DNA from: Novosphingobium sp.
Lineage (GTDB): Bacteria; Pseudomonadota; Alphaproteobacteria; Sphingomonadales; Sphingomonadaceae
NCBI RefSeq assembly: GCF_030699305.1
Contig: NZ_JAUYNB010000003.1
Span: 1 to 56,010 of the forward strand
Length of the DNA: 56,010 bases
Reading direction: 5' to 3'
The notes beneath the pieces were generated by a model, which saw nothing but the letters and a program-made list of their open reading frames with translations, made no database searches and was not told where the DNA came from. A program made the translations under genes and the position numbers. How positions within the stretch are numbered: the stretch's first letter is position 1; each line of letters begins with the position of its first letter. Shown here in pieces: positions 1-9,233 of this stretch.

Positions 1-3
1 TTA

Positions 4-145
4 CCCACTATCCTTCCCGTTCGCGTCACAAACCCTGACCGTTCGTGTCGAGCGACGTCGAGACACGCTGGCGCTGTGCGTGTTGTCTCGACTTCGCTCG
101 ACACGAACGGTCAGGGATAGTGACGCGAACGGTCAGGATAGTGGG
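4..145. repeat. Large imperfect inverted repeat (REP-like palindrome)
   Basis: Two arms of roughly 60 bases face each other: the left arm begins CCCACTATCC at 4 and the right arm ends GGATAGTGGG at 145. The inner core is a clean stem formed by CCGTTCGTGTCGAGCGA (from 39) and its complement ending at 110, around a loop near 67-84. The same core occurs again, also as an inverted pair, at 49696-49761, so it is a dispersed intergenic element rather than a gene-specific structure. It lies downstream of trxA. No protein gene is supported between 1 and 230. Confidence 0.8.
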
Positions 146-175
146 AAAGGAAGCTAACACGGCCTCCCCCAGCCC

Positions 176-191
176 CTCCCGCCTGCGGGAG
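176..191. terminator. Small GC-rich hairpin downstream of trxA
   Basis: CTCCCGC and GCGGGAG form a 7-bp stem with a 2-base apex about 40 bases beyond the trxA stop. There is no T-run on the minus-strand side, so it may be a weak terminator or one more interspersed GC-rich palindrome. Confidence 0.3.
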
Positions 192-230
192 TGGAGTTCA
201 GGGACGCACCGCTTTTGCGGCGCTGCGTGC

Positions 231-551
231 TTACAGGACGCTTTCCAGCCAGCCCTTGAGCTGGCTTTTCGGTGCAGCGCCCAGCTTTTGCGCAACCGGC
301 TCGCCGTTCTTGAACAGGATCATCAGCGGGATCGACTGCACGCCGAACTTCGCGGCGGTGTCGGTGTTGTCCATGATGTCGACTTTGGCGATGGTGATCT
401 GATCGGCCAGTTCCTCGCTGATTTCCTCCAGCGCGGGGGCGATCATCTTGCACGGGCCGCACCAGTCGGCCCAGAAGTCGACCAGCACCGGCTTGTCGGA
501 ATTGAGCACATCGGCAGCGAAGCTGGCGTCGGTAACGGCGATAGTGGCCAT
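231..551 (-). CDS. trxA: Thioredoxin
   Basis: Small cytosolic thiol-disulfide reductase that keeps protein thiols reduced and is recharged by thioredoxin reductase. The 106-residue protein has the classic single thioredoxin fold: WCGPC with Cys31 and Cys34, the buried Asp25, and the cis-proline Pro75 in the QSIPLMILF strand. A start nine codons upstream is open, but the ATG at 551 has AGGAG six bases before it and gives the standard thioredoxin length, so it is preferred. It is the last gene of the run that begins with divL, 63 bases after addA, an arrangement I associate with alphaproteobacteria. It may be read from the addAB transcript. Confidence 0.95.
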   Translation of the reverse strand: MATIAVTDASFAADVLNSDKPVLVDFWADWCGPCKMIAPALEEISEELADQITIAKVDIMDNTDTAAKFGVQSIPLMILFKNGEPVAQKLGAAPKSQLKGWLESVL

Positions 552-614
552 GGGATTCTCCTGTCTGTTGAATGCCAATCTAGGCAGCGTTTGCCGCTTG
601 GCAATTGCAGCCGG

Positions 615-3600
615 TCAAAAGGATTCCTGCGGCGCGGTCAATGCCTGCTTGTGGACAGCCAGCAAGTCCGCCGGAATCGCCAGCAGCCTGGGCACTTGCG
701 TGTACAGCAGCGCGGCATCGACCGCGCGCCCCGGATAGGCCGCTTCCAGCGCGGCGGCATAAGCCGCCATCTGCCGCAGGATCGCCACCGGCACTTCATC
801 CAGACTGGCGGGCGGGCGCCGCGCGGTCTTGAAATCGACCAGCCGGATGCGCGCCGGTTCGATCAGCAGACGGTCGATGGTCCCGGCCACGACCTGCCCG
901 CCGACCGTTGCCGCAATCGGCACTTCGGCCAGCGCGGCGGGGGAGAACAAGTCGGCCCAGTCCTTGTGTTCCACCACAGCAAGCGCGGATGCGGCCAGTT
1001 CGGTGCGGGCATGGGCATCGAGATCGCTGGCGGAGCGCGCCAGCCAGCCTTGCGCGGCGGCCTTGCGCTCTGCCGGGGCCACATCGGGCAAGCGCTCCAG
1101 CAGCTTGTGCAGCAGCACACCCCGGCGCGCGGCAGCCATCCCTGCCCCCGGCGGGAACGGCGGATCGGCGGCGAGTTCCTCGCCCAGCGCCGACGGGGCA
1201 AGCGGGCGCGGCGGGCGCGGTTCGGCAGGGGCGCTACGGTCCAGCCAGGGCGGCAGCAGCGGCAGTTGCCCGACTTCGCCCGATGCGCGCGGCGGCGCGG
1301 GCGGCAAGGCATCGCCATGTTCCAGCCGCGCCCCCCAGATCGGGTCTTCAACCCACTCCTCGTCGAGGAACAGCCCCGCCAGCCGCGCATACCAGCTGTC
1401 CGGCGCGGGCGCCTTGTCCTTTGGCCCCAGTGCGCCAGCGACGAACAGCGCCTCTTCGGCGCGGGTCATCGCGACGTAGAGCAGCCGCCAGTGCTCCTGC
1501 CGCTCTTCGGCCTTGGCCTGCGCCTCGGCGGCTTTGATCGGCCCGACTTTCTCCTCGGTCCGCAGGCTGGGCAGCGGCACCGCGCGTCCCGCCAGATCGG
1601 GCAGGGTCAGCGCGCTGCCCAGCGAGCGGTCCGGATTGTCCGCCGCATCGGCCAGGATCACGATGGGGGCCTGCAAGCCTTTCGAGCCGTGGACCGTCAT
1701 CACCCGCACTTCTGCGCCGCGCTGGCCCGCCTCGCGCTTCAGTTCGCCCTCGCCCGCGTCGAACCAGCGGATAAAGCCCAGCAGGCTGGGCACCGACCCG
1801 GCGGCATAGGCGCTGGCGGCGTTGAGCAGTTCGTCAATCGGGTCGTTCGCTTCACCGCCCAGCCGCGCCACCAGCTGGCGGCGGCCCTGCCACGGCCCGG
1901 TCAGCAGCCAGTGCAGCAGCGCCTGCGGGGTGTCTCGGTCGGCCTGATTGAGCAGGTCGACCAGCCGGTCCACCGTGGCCGCGACGAACGGATCGCGCGA
2001 CCGGCTGAGGTGGCTCCACAGCCTGACCCGCTCGCCGCGATAGCCGTGCTCCAGCAATTGTTCCTGCGTCCAGCCCAGCAGCGGCGAGACGAGCAGGCTG
2101 GCCAGATTGAGGTCATCGAGCGGCTGGACCGCGAACCGCACCGCCGCCATCAGATCGCGCACCGCCAGCGGCGCGGCCAGCCGCAGCCGGTCCACCCCCG
2201 CCACCGGCACCCCGGCAGCATGGAGCCGCGCGACGATCAGCCCGGCCAGTTCCTTGCGCTTGCGCACCAGCACCATGACATCGCCCGGCCCGGCGCGGCG
2301 GGTTTTGCCCTTCATCAGCGGGAAGCCATCGTCCATCCAGCCGCGCACCTGCCGCGCGATCCGGTCGGCCAGCCGCCGGTCGGACCGGGCGAACCAGCCT
2401 TCCTGCCCCTCGTCGTCATCCTCACCGCCGGTCTGCTCGCTGGTATCGCCAACCACGCGCCACAGCGCGACATGGCCCGGCCGGTCCTCGCCCACGTGCT
2501 GTGCCGGCTCGCGCGGGAGGCCGAAAGCGGTGTGGCCGATCCGGGCAATCGCCATGTTGACGAAATCGAGCACGGCCTGCGCAGTGCGGAAGCTTTGCCC
2601 CAGATCGAGGTCCTGCAATTCGCGCGCCGCGATATTGCTGCGCAGCGCATCGACGTTGTGGGCCAGCCCGTCCATCTCCGCCCGCACGCGTTCGCGCGCC
2701 GCTTCGAAGTTTTCCGGGCTGGTGCCCTGAAACCGGAAGATCGCCTGCTTGTAATCGCCGACCACGAACAGCGTGCGCAGCTTGTCGCCGTGCGCGCCCA
2801 GACCCGCAAAGAAATCACCGGTCAGCGCGTTGATGATGCTCCACTGCGCGGCGTTGGTATCCTGCGCTTCATCGACCAGCACGTGATCGAACCGCCGGTC
2901 CAGCTTGTAGCGGATCCATTCGGCCAGGTCCGACTGGTGCAGCAGCGCGGCGGCCTGACGGATCTGGTCATCGAAATCGATGAACCCGGCGCGCGCCTTC
3001 GCCTCATCCCACGCCAGCGCGAACTTGCGGCCCAGTTCCAGCGCGGGGGCGAGCCATTCGGCGAGTTCGAGCAGCGCCTTGCGGTCCCGCACGGCCAGCG
3101 AACAGGCCAGCACTTCCTCTGCCGCCGCGCCGAAATGCTCCTCCAGCTTTTCGAGCGAGGGGACATCGCGCACGGTGTCCTTCTGGGTGAACAGCACCGT
3201 ATGCAGGTCCGGCAACAGCGCCAGCCGCTCTGCGGGGGAGCGCGACAGCCAATCCGCAATCGTGACGCGCCCCGCCTGCCCCTTCTTGCCATTCCACTGG
3301 TTATAGGCCGACAGGCAGCAGCGCAGCGCATCCACCGCGAACGCCTCATCGCTGCACAGCGCGATCAGGTCATCCGGCCCGGCATCGCTGGGCAGGCCGA
3401 TCAGTTGCCGCACGCGCGGCCGCATCGGTGGCTGCCAGGCCCCGCTCCCGGTCCACAGCTCATGCGCCTGCGCGCAGCGCAGCAGCCATGTTTCCACCTT
3501 GTCCGGCCCCAGCCTGACCGAGAGATTCGCCAGCGCCTCCAGCGTGCCCGCATCGTTCTGCGCCTCGGCATCGGCGAGCAGATCGGCCAGCACTTCGCGG

Positions 3601-4079
3601 CGCAGCAGATCGCGGTCGCGGTCTTCCATCGCGCGGGTGCCGGGGGTCAGCCCGGCCTCATGCGGGAACGCGGCGAGCAACCACTGCGCGAAGGCGTGGA
3701 TCGTATCGATCCGCAGGCCGCCACCGGGGCAATCGAGCACTTCGGCAAACAGGGTGCGCGCCCGCGCCAGCGCAGCCTCGCCAAAGTCTGCCCCGATGGC
3801 CTTCAGGTCGAGCGCCAGCGCTTCGGGTTTGGCGCGCACCCAGCGGGCCAGCACCTCGTTGATCCGCGCGGCCATTTCGGTCGCCCCGGCCTTGGTGAAC
3901 GTCAGGCACAGCACTTGTCCCGGACTGACCCCATCCTCCAAGAGCAGCCGCAGCACCCGCGCGGACAGCACCTGGGTCTTGCCCGTCCCCGCCGAAGCGG
4001 ACAGCCAGACCGTGTCCGCCGGATTGACCGCCGGACGCTGGTTGCCGACGAGCGGCCAGAGCTTTGCCGGTCCGCTCAT
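615..4079 (-). CDS. addA: AddA subunit of the AddAB helicase-nuclease
   Basis: Motor and nuclease subunit of AddAB, which processes double-strand breaks and loads RecA, the counterpart of RecBCD. The protein of 1154 residues shows Walker A at 28-35 (ASAGTGKT), the helicase motif VDEAQDTNAAQW (motif II), the SF1A motif VI core LLYVAMTRAEEAL, and a C-terminal RecB-type nuclease with LVDFKTARR. The ATG at 4079 overlaps the addB stop (ATGA), which argues for translational coupling and against the open start 14 codons upstream. Length and domain order are normal for alphaproteobacterial AddA. Confidence 0.95.
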   Translation of the reverse strand: MSGPAKLWPLVGNQRPAVNPADTVWLSASAGTGKTQVLSARVLRLLLEDGVSPGQVLCLTFTKAGATEMAARINEVLARWVRAKPEALALDLKAIGADFGEAALARARTLFAEVLDCPGGGLRIDTIHAFAQWLLAAFPHEAGLTPGTRAMEDRDRDLLRREVLADLLADAEAQNDAGTLEALANLSVRLGPDKVETWLLRCAQAHELWTGSGAWQPPMRPRVRQLIGLPSDAGPDDLIALCSDEAFAVDALRCCLSAYNQWNGKKGQAGRVTIADWLSRSPAERLALLPDLHTVLFTQKDTVRDVPSLEKLEEHFGAAAEEVLACSLAVRDRKALLELAEWLAPALELGRKFALAWDEAKARAGFIDFDDQIRQAAALLHQSDLAEWIRYKLDRRFDHVLVDEAQDTNAAQWSIINALTGDFFAGLGAHGDKLRTLFVVGDYKQAIFRFQGTSPENFEAARERVRAEMDGLAHNVDALRSNIAARELQDLDLGQSFRTAQAVLDFVNMAIARIGHTAFGLPREPAQHVGEDRPGHVALWRVVGDTSEQTGGEDDDEGQEGWFARSDRRLADRIARQVRGWMDDGFPLMKGKTRRAGPGDVMVLVRKRKELAGLIVARLHAAGVPVAGVDRLRLAAPLAVRDLMAAVRFAVQPLDDLNLASLLVSPLLGWTQEQLLEHGYRGERVRLWSHLSRSRDPFVAATVDRLVDLLNQADRDTPQALLHWLLTGPWQGRRQLVARLGGEANDPIDELLNAASAYAAGSVPSLLGFIRWFDAGEGELKREAGQRGAEVRVMTVHGSKGLQAPIVILADAADNPDRSLGSALTLPDLAGRAVPLPSLRTEEKVGPIKAAEAQAKAEERQEHWRLLYVAMTRAEEALFVAGALGPKDKAPAPDSWYARLAGLFLDEEWVEDPIWGARLEHGDALPPAPPRASGEVGQLPLLPPWLDRSAPAEPRPPRPLAPSALGEELAADPPFPPGAGMAAARRGVLLHKLLERLPDVAPAERKAAAQGWLARSASDLDAHARTELAASALAVVEHKDWADLFSPAALAEVPIAATVGGQVVAGTIDRLLIEPARIRLVDFKTARRPPASLDEVPVAILRQMAAYAAALEAAYPGRAVDAALLYTQVPRLLAIPADLLAVHKQALTAPQESF

Positions 4080-7000
4080 TCGCCCGCCGCCAATTGCACG
4101 GCCTCGCCGCGCGCCTGCCATTCGTCCAGCCGCATCAACTGATCGTAATCGTTGTAGCCGCCCAGATCGGGATTAAGCCGCGCGGTGAAGGGCTCATCGC
4201 CCTTGATCCAGCGCCGGATCGCGTCGGCCAGATAGTCCTCGATTGTCGCAAGGAACTCCTCGCGCGGGATGCCGGATTTTTTGCGGCCCTCCAGGATCGG
4301 CTCGTTGACGTAACCGAACCCGGTGTCGCTTTCCTTGGCCTTGCCGAGCGACCAGTATTCGAACTTCTCCGGCTCGCCCGCCACGCCCGCAAAGCCACCG
4401 GCGCGCGCGATCAGGCCGATCACGCCCAGTTGCAGGGCAAAGCCATCCTGAACCATCTTGGCGCTGGGCAACCCGCCCGTCTTGTAATCGACCACCGCCA
4501 GCGCGCCGCCGTCCAGCTGATCAATCCGGTCAGCGCGGCCGTGGACCTTGACGCCCATCACCGTCATCTCGCCCTTTTGCTCGCTGACCAGCACGGTGCG
4601 TCCCTGTGCGGCGGCGGTGCGCACTTCGGCGTCGATCCATTCCAGCGCTTTTGACAGGCGCGGCCACCACAAGTGGCGGACCAGCGGATGCGCCTGCATC
4701 GCGGCCAGTTCCTCCGCCGCCAGCACCAGCAGTTCGCCCGCCCCGCCCCCGGCCCCGTCATTGGCCTTGTGCCAGCGTTCCAGCACGGCGTGAACCACGG
4801 TCCCTTTCCACGCGGCGGTCGGTTCCGCATCCAGTGCGTCGAGCGAACGCAGCCCCAGGATCGCCTGAGCATAGAACTGATAGGGATCGCCGCGCAGCCG
4901 GTCGATCGCGGTGACGGCCAGCGACACGGCGCGCTGCTCCGCCGATGGCATCGGTCTGGGCTGGGGATAGGGCGGCGCGGCCACCGCATGGTCGATCCGG
5001 CGGGCCAGCTCCAGCGCCTCCTCCTCGCGGTGGTGCGGGGCCAGTTCACCCAGCATGGCCTCCACCCGCATCACGAACCGGCTGGGGATCACCGGCCCGC
5101 CTTCATCGCGCAAGGCGTGGCTCAGCACCACTTCGGGCGCGCCGAGCGCCCCGGCCAGATCGTGTGCGGACAAGCCGATGCGGAATTCCGCCCCCGGCAC
5201 GCCCAGCGCGCGCAAGACGGCAGGCGGCAGCAGTGCTTCGGGCGATGGGCTGGCGGGCCAGCTGCCTTCGGTCAGGCCGGCACAGATCACCAGATCGGCG
5301 CGGCTCATCCGCGCTTCCAGCAAGCCATAGATCGCGACGCGCGGATGGCCGCCCCACGGTGGGCGCACCGCCACGCGGTCCATCGCATCGCGCAGCACGG
5401 CGGGCAGATCGCGCGGGCCGATCACAGTGCCGATGGCGCGCGCGCCTTCGCGCAAGTCCTCGATGAAGGCGGCCAGCGCGCGGCCATCGGCGCCGCTCCA
5501 CAACGCCTCGCCGCACAAGGCTTCGCCGCCTGCGCAGAGCAGGTCGAGCGCGTCGGCCAGCGGCAGGTCAACCGACCAGCCGAGCAGCGGGGTCAGCACG
5601 GCCTCGACTTCGGACCACCACGCACGGATGTCCTCGCCGTCCGCGCCTTTGGCCAGTTTTTCAATGGCCGCGTGAAGCGGCGGCAGGCCCGGCGCTGGAC
5701 GCGGACCGCGCAAGGCGAGGTCCAGCCCGCGCACGCGTTCCAGCCAGTCACGCCGCCCCTCGCCCGCGCGGACCAGCGGGTGTTGCAGCAGCGCCAGCAG
5801 CGGCACCGGCGCGGCGGCCTCTGCCGCAACTTCCGCCAGCAGCAGCAGCGCACGGCCCGCCGTGGTCAGCGGCAGCGGGCGACCCGCCGTATCATCAGCG
5901 GCAACGTCCCAGCGCTTCAGCTGCGCGATCACGCGGCCCGCCAGACCGCGATCCGGCGTGATCAGCGCGACGCGGCGTTCCGGCATTTCCAGCGCCTGCC
6001 GGATCAGGATCGCGATGGCCTGTGCTTCCTCGCCCGGATGCGCGCTCTGCATCAGCCGCACGCCCGACAGGCGGCGCTGCGCGGCAGGCAGATCGACCCA
6101 GCCCGCGCTGGCGGCGGGCGGCAGGAACAGGTTGGAAATCGCGCGGCTGCGCTCCGGCGGCGCGGCCGACAGGCCCGCGCGGTGCCAGGGCTGCACTTCA
6201 TCGCGGTTAATGCCCATCCGGTTGAGCAGCAGCTTCAGGTGATACTGAGGATGGGTCACCGCATCGCGTTCCCCGAACGGGGGATCGTCCGGGCCTTCGG
6301 GCGCGCCAGCGGTGCCCAGCGCGGTCCAGACGTCCCGCTCCAGCGCCAAGTCCAGATCGGGCAGGATCACTGCGCCGCGCGGTAACTGCGCTATCGTGCG
6401 CAGCAGCTCGGCCAGTGCGGGCGAGGCGCTGGTCACCCCGGCAGCCACCACCGGATGCGCGGGCGGCGTTTCGCGCCAGCGGCGCGCGGCGTGCTGGAAC
6501 AGCCGGTTGCGCCGCTCCGGCGGGTCAACCTCGCCGCGCTCCGCCAGTTCGGCCAGCCAGCGCGCCTGCACGGTCGCGAACAGCCGGGTCGCCTGCCGCC
6601 AGTGATCGGCCAGATCGCCGACGATCCCGGCAACGCGGTCCTGGAGCAGATCGCCCAGTTCAATTCCTTCAACCGTCAGCCGGTCCATCGTCCGTCCGGT
6701 TTCATGCGCCAGCCGGAGCAGCCCCGGCGCCTTGGGCGCATCCTCGCCCAGCTGCGCTTTGAGCAGCTCGGCCAGCCGCAGCCAGCGCCGGGTCGGATCG
6801 GCGGCGGGGGGAATGGCACTGCCCGCCCCCAGCGGATCGAGCAGCGGTCCCAGCGTTTCATCAAGGTCAAGATCGCCCACCACCGCCATGCGCGGCAGCA
6901 GCATCCCCCCACCCGACAGCCGCACGAACGCCTCGGTCACGATCCGTTCGGCGCGTCGGCTGGGCAGCAGCAGCGTCAGCCGCGCCAGCCCGACGTCATC

Positions 7001-7096
7001 CTGCGCATAACGCGGGATCAGCCCGGCAACGAGTGCATCGGCGAACCCGCGATGCGCGGCGATGGAGTAGAGTTGTGGGCCGTCCCGCTCAGCCAC
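4076..7096 (-). CDS. addB: AddB subunit of the AddAB helicase-nuclease
   Basis: Partner of AddA in break repair, 1006 residues. The N-terminal inactivated helicase half starts with TLLLPSRRA where an ATPase would carry Walker A, as in alphaproteobacterial AddB. The C-terminal nuclease shows GRADRIDQLDGGALAVVDYK with the catalytic Asp and Lys. I see no cysteine in the nuclease region, whereas Bacillus-type AddB holds an iron-sulfur cluster there; the position that would start the cluster reads DPYQFYAQ. The start overlaps the murU-like stop by 8 bases and the 3' end overlaps addA by 4, so the three are one transcript. Confidence 0.93.
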   Translation of the reverse strand: MAERDGPQLYSIAAHRGFADALVAGLIPRYAQDDVGLARLTLLLPSRRAERIVTEAFVRLSGGGMLLPRMAVVGDLDLDETLGPLLDPLGAGSAIPPAADPTRRWLRLAELLKAQLGEDAPKAPGLLRLAHETGRTMDRLTVEGIELGDLLQDRVAGIVGDLADHWRQATRLFATVQARWLAELAERGEVDPPERRNRLFQHAARRWRETPPAHPVVAAGVTSASPALAELLRTIAQLPRGAVILPDLDLALERDVWTALGTAGAPEGPDDPPFGERDAVTHPQYHLKLLLNRMGINRDEVQPWHRAGLSAAPPERSRAISNLFLPPAASAGWVDLPAAQRRLSGVRLMQSAHPGEEAQAIAILIRQALEMPERRVALITPDRGLAGRVIAQLKRWDVAADDTAGRPLPLTTAGRALLLLAEVAAEAAAPVPLLALLQHPLVRAGEGRRDWLERVRGLDLALRGPRPAPGLPPLHAAIEKLAKGADGEDIRAWWSEVEAVLTPLLGWSVDLPLADALDLLCAGGEALCGEALWSGADGRALAAFIEDLREGARAIGTVIGPRDLPAVLRDAMDRVAVRPPWGGHPRVAIYGLLEARMSRADLVICAGLTEGSWPASPSPEALLPPAVLRALGVPGAEFRIGLSAHDLAGALGAPEVVLSHALRDEGGPVIPSRFVMRVEAMLGELAPHHREEEALELARRIDHAVAAPPYPQPRPMPSAEQRAVSLAVTAIDRLRGDPYQFYAQAILGLRSLDALDAEPTAAWKGTVVHAVLERWHKANDGAGGGAGELLVLAAEELAAMQAHPLVRHLWWPRLSKALEWIDAEVRTAAAQGRTVLVSEQKGEMTVMGVKVHGRADRIDQLDGGALAVVDYKTGGLPSAKMVQDGFALQLGVIGLIARAGGFAGVAGEPEKFEYWSLGKAKESDTGFGYVNEPILEGRKKSGIPREEFLATIEDYLADAIRRWIKGDEPFTARLNPDLGGYNDYDQLMRLDEWQARGEAVQLAAGE

Positions 7097-7811
7097 GGGC
7101 GAGCGCCGCCTCGGTCAGCGCGATCGCAGCCGGATAGCCGACATCGAACCAGTCGCCGTGATGGACCAGCCCGAAACAGCGCCCCTGCATGATCGCGCGG
7201 TCCCAGAAGACGTTGGTGGAAAATACCGCTGCCGGGGGATCGACGATCACCCGCTTCGCCAGCAGCTGAATGCCCGTCCACACATACGGGCGCGGCCGTT
7301 TTGGCCCCTCGCGCGAAATGCGGCCCTGATCGTCCAGGTCGAAATCCCCGGTCCCTTGCGTGTTGCCCGCGCGGCTTGTCGGCACCAGCAGCATCAGCAC
7401 GTCCATCCGCGCAGCGTCCCACGCGTCCGCCAGCCGCAGCAGGCCGTTTTCGCCCGCGTCCGTCCACCGGTTGTCGGCGTTGATGCAATAGAACGGATCG
7501 TCCGCGATCAGGTCTTTCGCCTGCACCAGCCCGCCCCCGGTATCGCGCAGCAGCGCGCGTTCATCGGAAATGCGAACATCAAAATCAGCGGCGTGCGTGG
7601 CCAGATGCGCTTCGACCTGATCCGCAAGGTAGTGGACGTTGACCACGATCCGCCCCACCCCGGCGGCGCGCAGCTGATCGAGCACGTGATCGAGCAAGGT
7701 CTGCCCCGCCACTTCTACCAGCGGCTTGGGCCGGTCTTTGGTCAGCGGCAGCATCCGCGTGCCCAGCCCTGCGGCCATCACCATCGCCGTGCCGGGATGC
7801 GGATCGCTCAT
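7089..7811 (-). CDS. murU: Sugar-1-phosphate nucleotidyltransferase, MurU type
   Basis: Predicted N-acetylmuramate-1-phosphate uridylyltransferase, which makes UDP-MurNAc from recycled cell-wall sugar and bypasses de novo synthesis (the fosfomycin-sensitive step). The 240-residue protein begins with the nucleotidyltransferase signature GLGTRMLPLTKDRPKPL and carries the metal-site Asp in YCINADNRW. The assignment to MurU rather than another sugar nucleotidyltransferase rests on the upstream amgK gene, which it overlaps by 4 bases; these two are paired in Pseudomonas and many alphaproteobacteria. It overlaps addB by 8 bases. Confidence 0.85.
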   Translation of the reverse strand: MSDPHPGTAMVMAAGLGTRMLPLTKDRPKPLVEVAGQTLLDHVLDQLRAAGVGRIVVNVHYLADQVEAHLATHAADFDVRISDERALLRDTGGGLVQAKDLIADDPFYCINADNRWTDAGENGLLRLADAWDAARMDVLMLLVPTSRAGNTQGTGDFDLDDQGRISREGPKRPRPYVWTGIQLLAKRVIVDPPAAVFSTNVFWDRAIMQGRCFGLVHHGDWFDVGYPAAIALTEAALARG

Positions 7812-8791
7812 ACCGTAAACGTGCCGCCGCCCGCCGCGCGCAATTCCACGGGGATATTGGCATCGAACCAGCGCGCCACCGGCGCCAGCGCGGGATGGGC
7901 CAGATCGCGTTCCAGCAAGGCCCAGACGCGCGGGATGTAATCAAGGTAGCGCGGCTTGCCATCGCGCTTCCAAAGCCGCACGAAAATGCCGACGATCTTG
8001 GCGTTGCGCTGTGCGCCCAGCCGCGCGTAATCGGCCAGGAAATCATCGCCCGCGCCAGTCTGCCGGACGTAATAGTCGAACATCTCCGTCTCAAGCGCAG
8101 GCGAGACATCGCGCCGTGCGTCTTGCAGCAATGACACCAGATCATAGGCCGCGTGGCCAACCAGCGCGTCCTGAAAGTCCAGCAGACCCTGCTTCTCCAG
8201 CGAACCCAGCAGCATCACGTTTTCGGCGTGATAATCGCGCATCACCACCACGCCGGGGCGCTGGCGCGGCAGCATCGGACCCAGCGCGGCTTCCCACGCA
8301 GCGGCATAGCCGGGGCCGTCGACATAAAGGTTCCGGGCCGGGCAATACCAATCGACCAGCAGCTTCGCCTCGCGCTGGTATTCGGCCAGACTGTAATCGC
8401 GGAACGGGCCGGGCGGCAGGCGGTGGAGTTCGACCAGCGTGTCGATCGCGGCGGTATAGACCGCGCGCTCATCGTCCGGCCACTGGTCCAGATACTCGCG
8501 CATCCGCACTTCGCCGAAGTCTTCCAGCAGGACCAGCCCGCGCGCGGCGTCTTCGGCCAGGATGTGCGGTGCGCGCAAGCCGTTAGCGTCCAGCCACTTG
8601 GCCGCGCGCAGGAACGGCTGTGGGTCTTCCTGCGGCGGGGGTGCGTCCATCAGCATCGCCGATTTTTCACCGCGCCGGACGCGGAAATAGCGGCGGAACG
8701 AGGCGTCCCCGGCCAGCGGTTCGACCACGCCGTCGCCCCATCCAGCGCTGGCAAGAAAGGCGTCGACGCCGTCAGGCAAGTTCAGTCCCAT
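7808..8791 (-). CDS. amgK: Anomeric MurNAc/GlcNAc kinase, AmgK type
   Basis: Aminoglycoside-phosphotransferase-fold kinase, 327 residues, predicted to phosphorylate the anomeric hydroxyl of MurNAc and feed MurU. Visible are the nucleotide-binding segment GDASFRRYFRV, the catalytic loop VVMRDYHAENVM (Asp and Asn) and the metal-binding LLDFQDAL. An open frame continues 28 codons upstream, but that part lies inside tsaE and looks like out-of-frame sequence; the ATG at 8791 overlaps the tsaE stop by 10 bases and starts the conserved protein. The substrate is inferred from the murU neighbour; a more general APH-type kinase is the alternative. Confidence 0.85.
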   Translation of the reverse strand: MGLNLPDGVDAFLASAGWGDGVVEPLAGDASFRRYFRVRRGEKSAMLMDAPPPQEDPQPFLRAAKWLDANGLRAPHILAEDAARGLVLLEDFGEVRMREYLDQWPDDERAVYTAAIDTLVELHRLPPGPFRDYSLAEYQREAKLLVDWYCPARNLYVDGPGYAAAWEAALGPMLPRQRPGVVVMRDYHAENVMLLGSLEKQGLLDFQDALVGHAAYDLVSLLQDARRDVSPALETEMFDYYVRQTGAGDDFLADYARLGAQRNAKIVGIFVRLWKRDGKPRYLDYIPRVWALLERDLAHPALAPVARWFDANIPVELRAAGGGTFTV

Positions 8792-9231
8792 GGCTCCCGC
8801 CCTAGCCAATCGGGACCGGCTGCCGCAATGGCAATCCGCCCGCTGTCCGCAGTTTCGAGGGCAAGCGACAGGCACCCCGGCTCATGCCCGAAACCGCCCG
8901 CATGCTCCGGCCATTCCGCCAGCAACGCGGCGCCGAAGCGGTAATCGTCCAGTCCCAGCTCCTCGGCCTCCTCCGGGCGCTCCAGCCGGTAGAAATCGGC
9001 ATGGACCAGCGGCAGCCGGACCGAAGGCGGATCATACGTTTCGATAATCGCAAAGCTGGGCGATGGCACTTCGCCCTGATGCCCCAGCGCCGCGATAATC
9101 GCGCGGGCCAGCGTGGTCTTGCCCGCGCCCAGCCCGCCCGACAGCGCCACGACATCGCCCGCGCGCAGCCCGGCGGCAATGCGCTGGCCCAGCGCCTCGG
9201 TCGCGGCGAGATCGGGCAGCGGGATCACCAT
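8782..9231 (-). CDS. tsaE: tRNA threonylcarbamoyladenosine biosynthesis ATPase TsaE
   Basis: Small P-loop ATPase that acts with TsaB and TsaD to put threonylcarbamoyl on A37 of ANN-decoding tRNAs. The 149-residue protein has Walker A at 32-39 (GGLGAGKT), the family segment VPSPSFAIIETY and HADFYRLE. The ATG at 9231 is preferred because the 17 codons upstream run into the palindromic repeat between tsaE and divL. The position next to a DivL-type kinase is, from memory, conserved in alphaproteobacteria including Caulobacter. Confidence 0.93.
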   Translation of the reverse strand: MVIPLPDLAATEALGQRIAAGLRAGDVVALSGGLGAGKTTLARAIIAALGHQGEVPSPSFAIIETYDPPSVRLPLVHADFYRLERPEEAEELGLDDYRFGAALLAEWPEHAGGFGHEPGCLSLALETADSGRIAIAAAGPDWLGREPWD

Positions 9232-9233
9232 GT

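Noticed and set aside
45..4142. Very long plus-strand open frame opposite addA
   Set aside because: It is the antisense of addA in a GC-rich genome; composition (Arg, Gln, His, Gly) is that of a shadow frame and no domain is recognisable.
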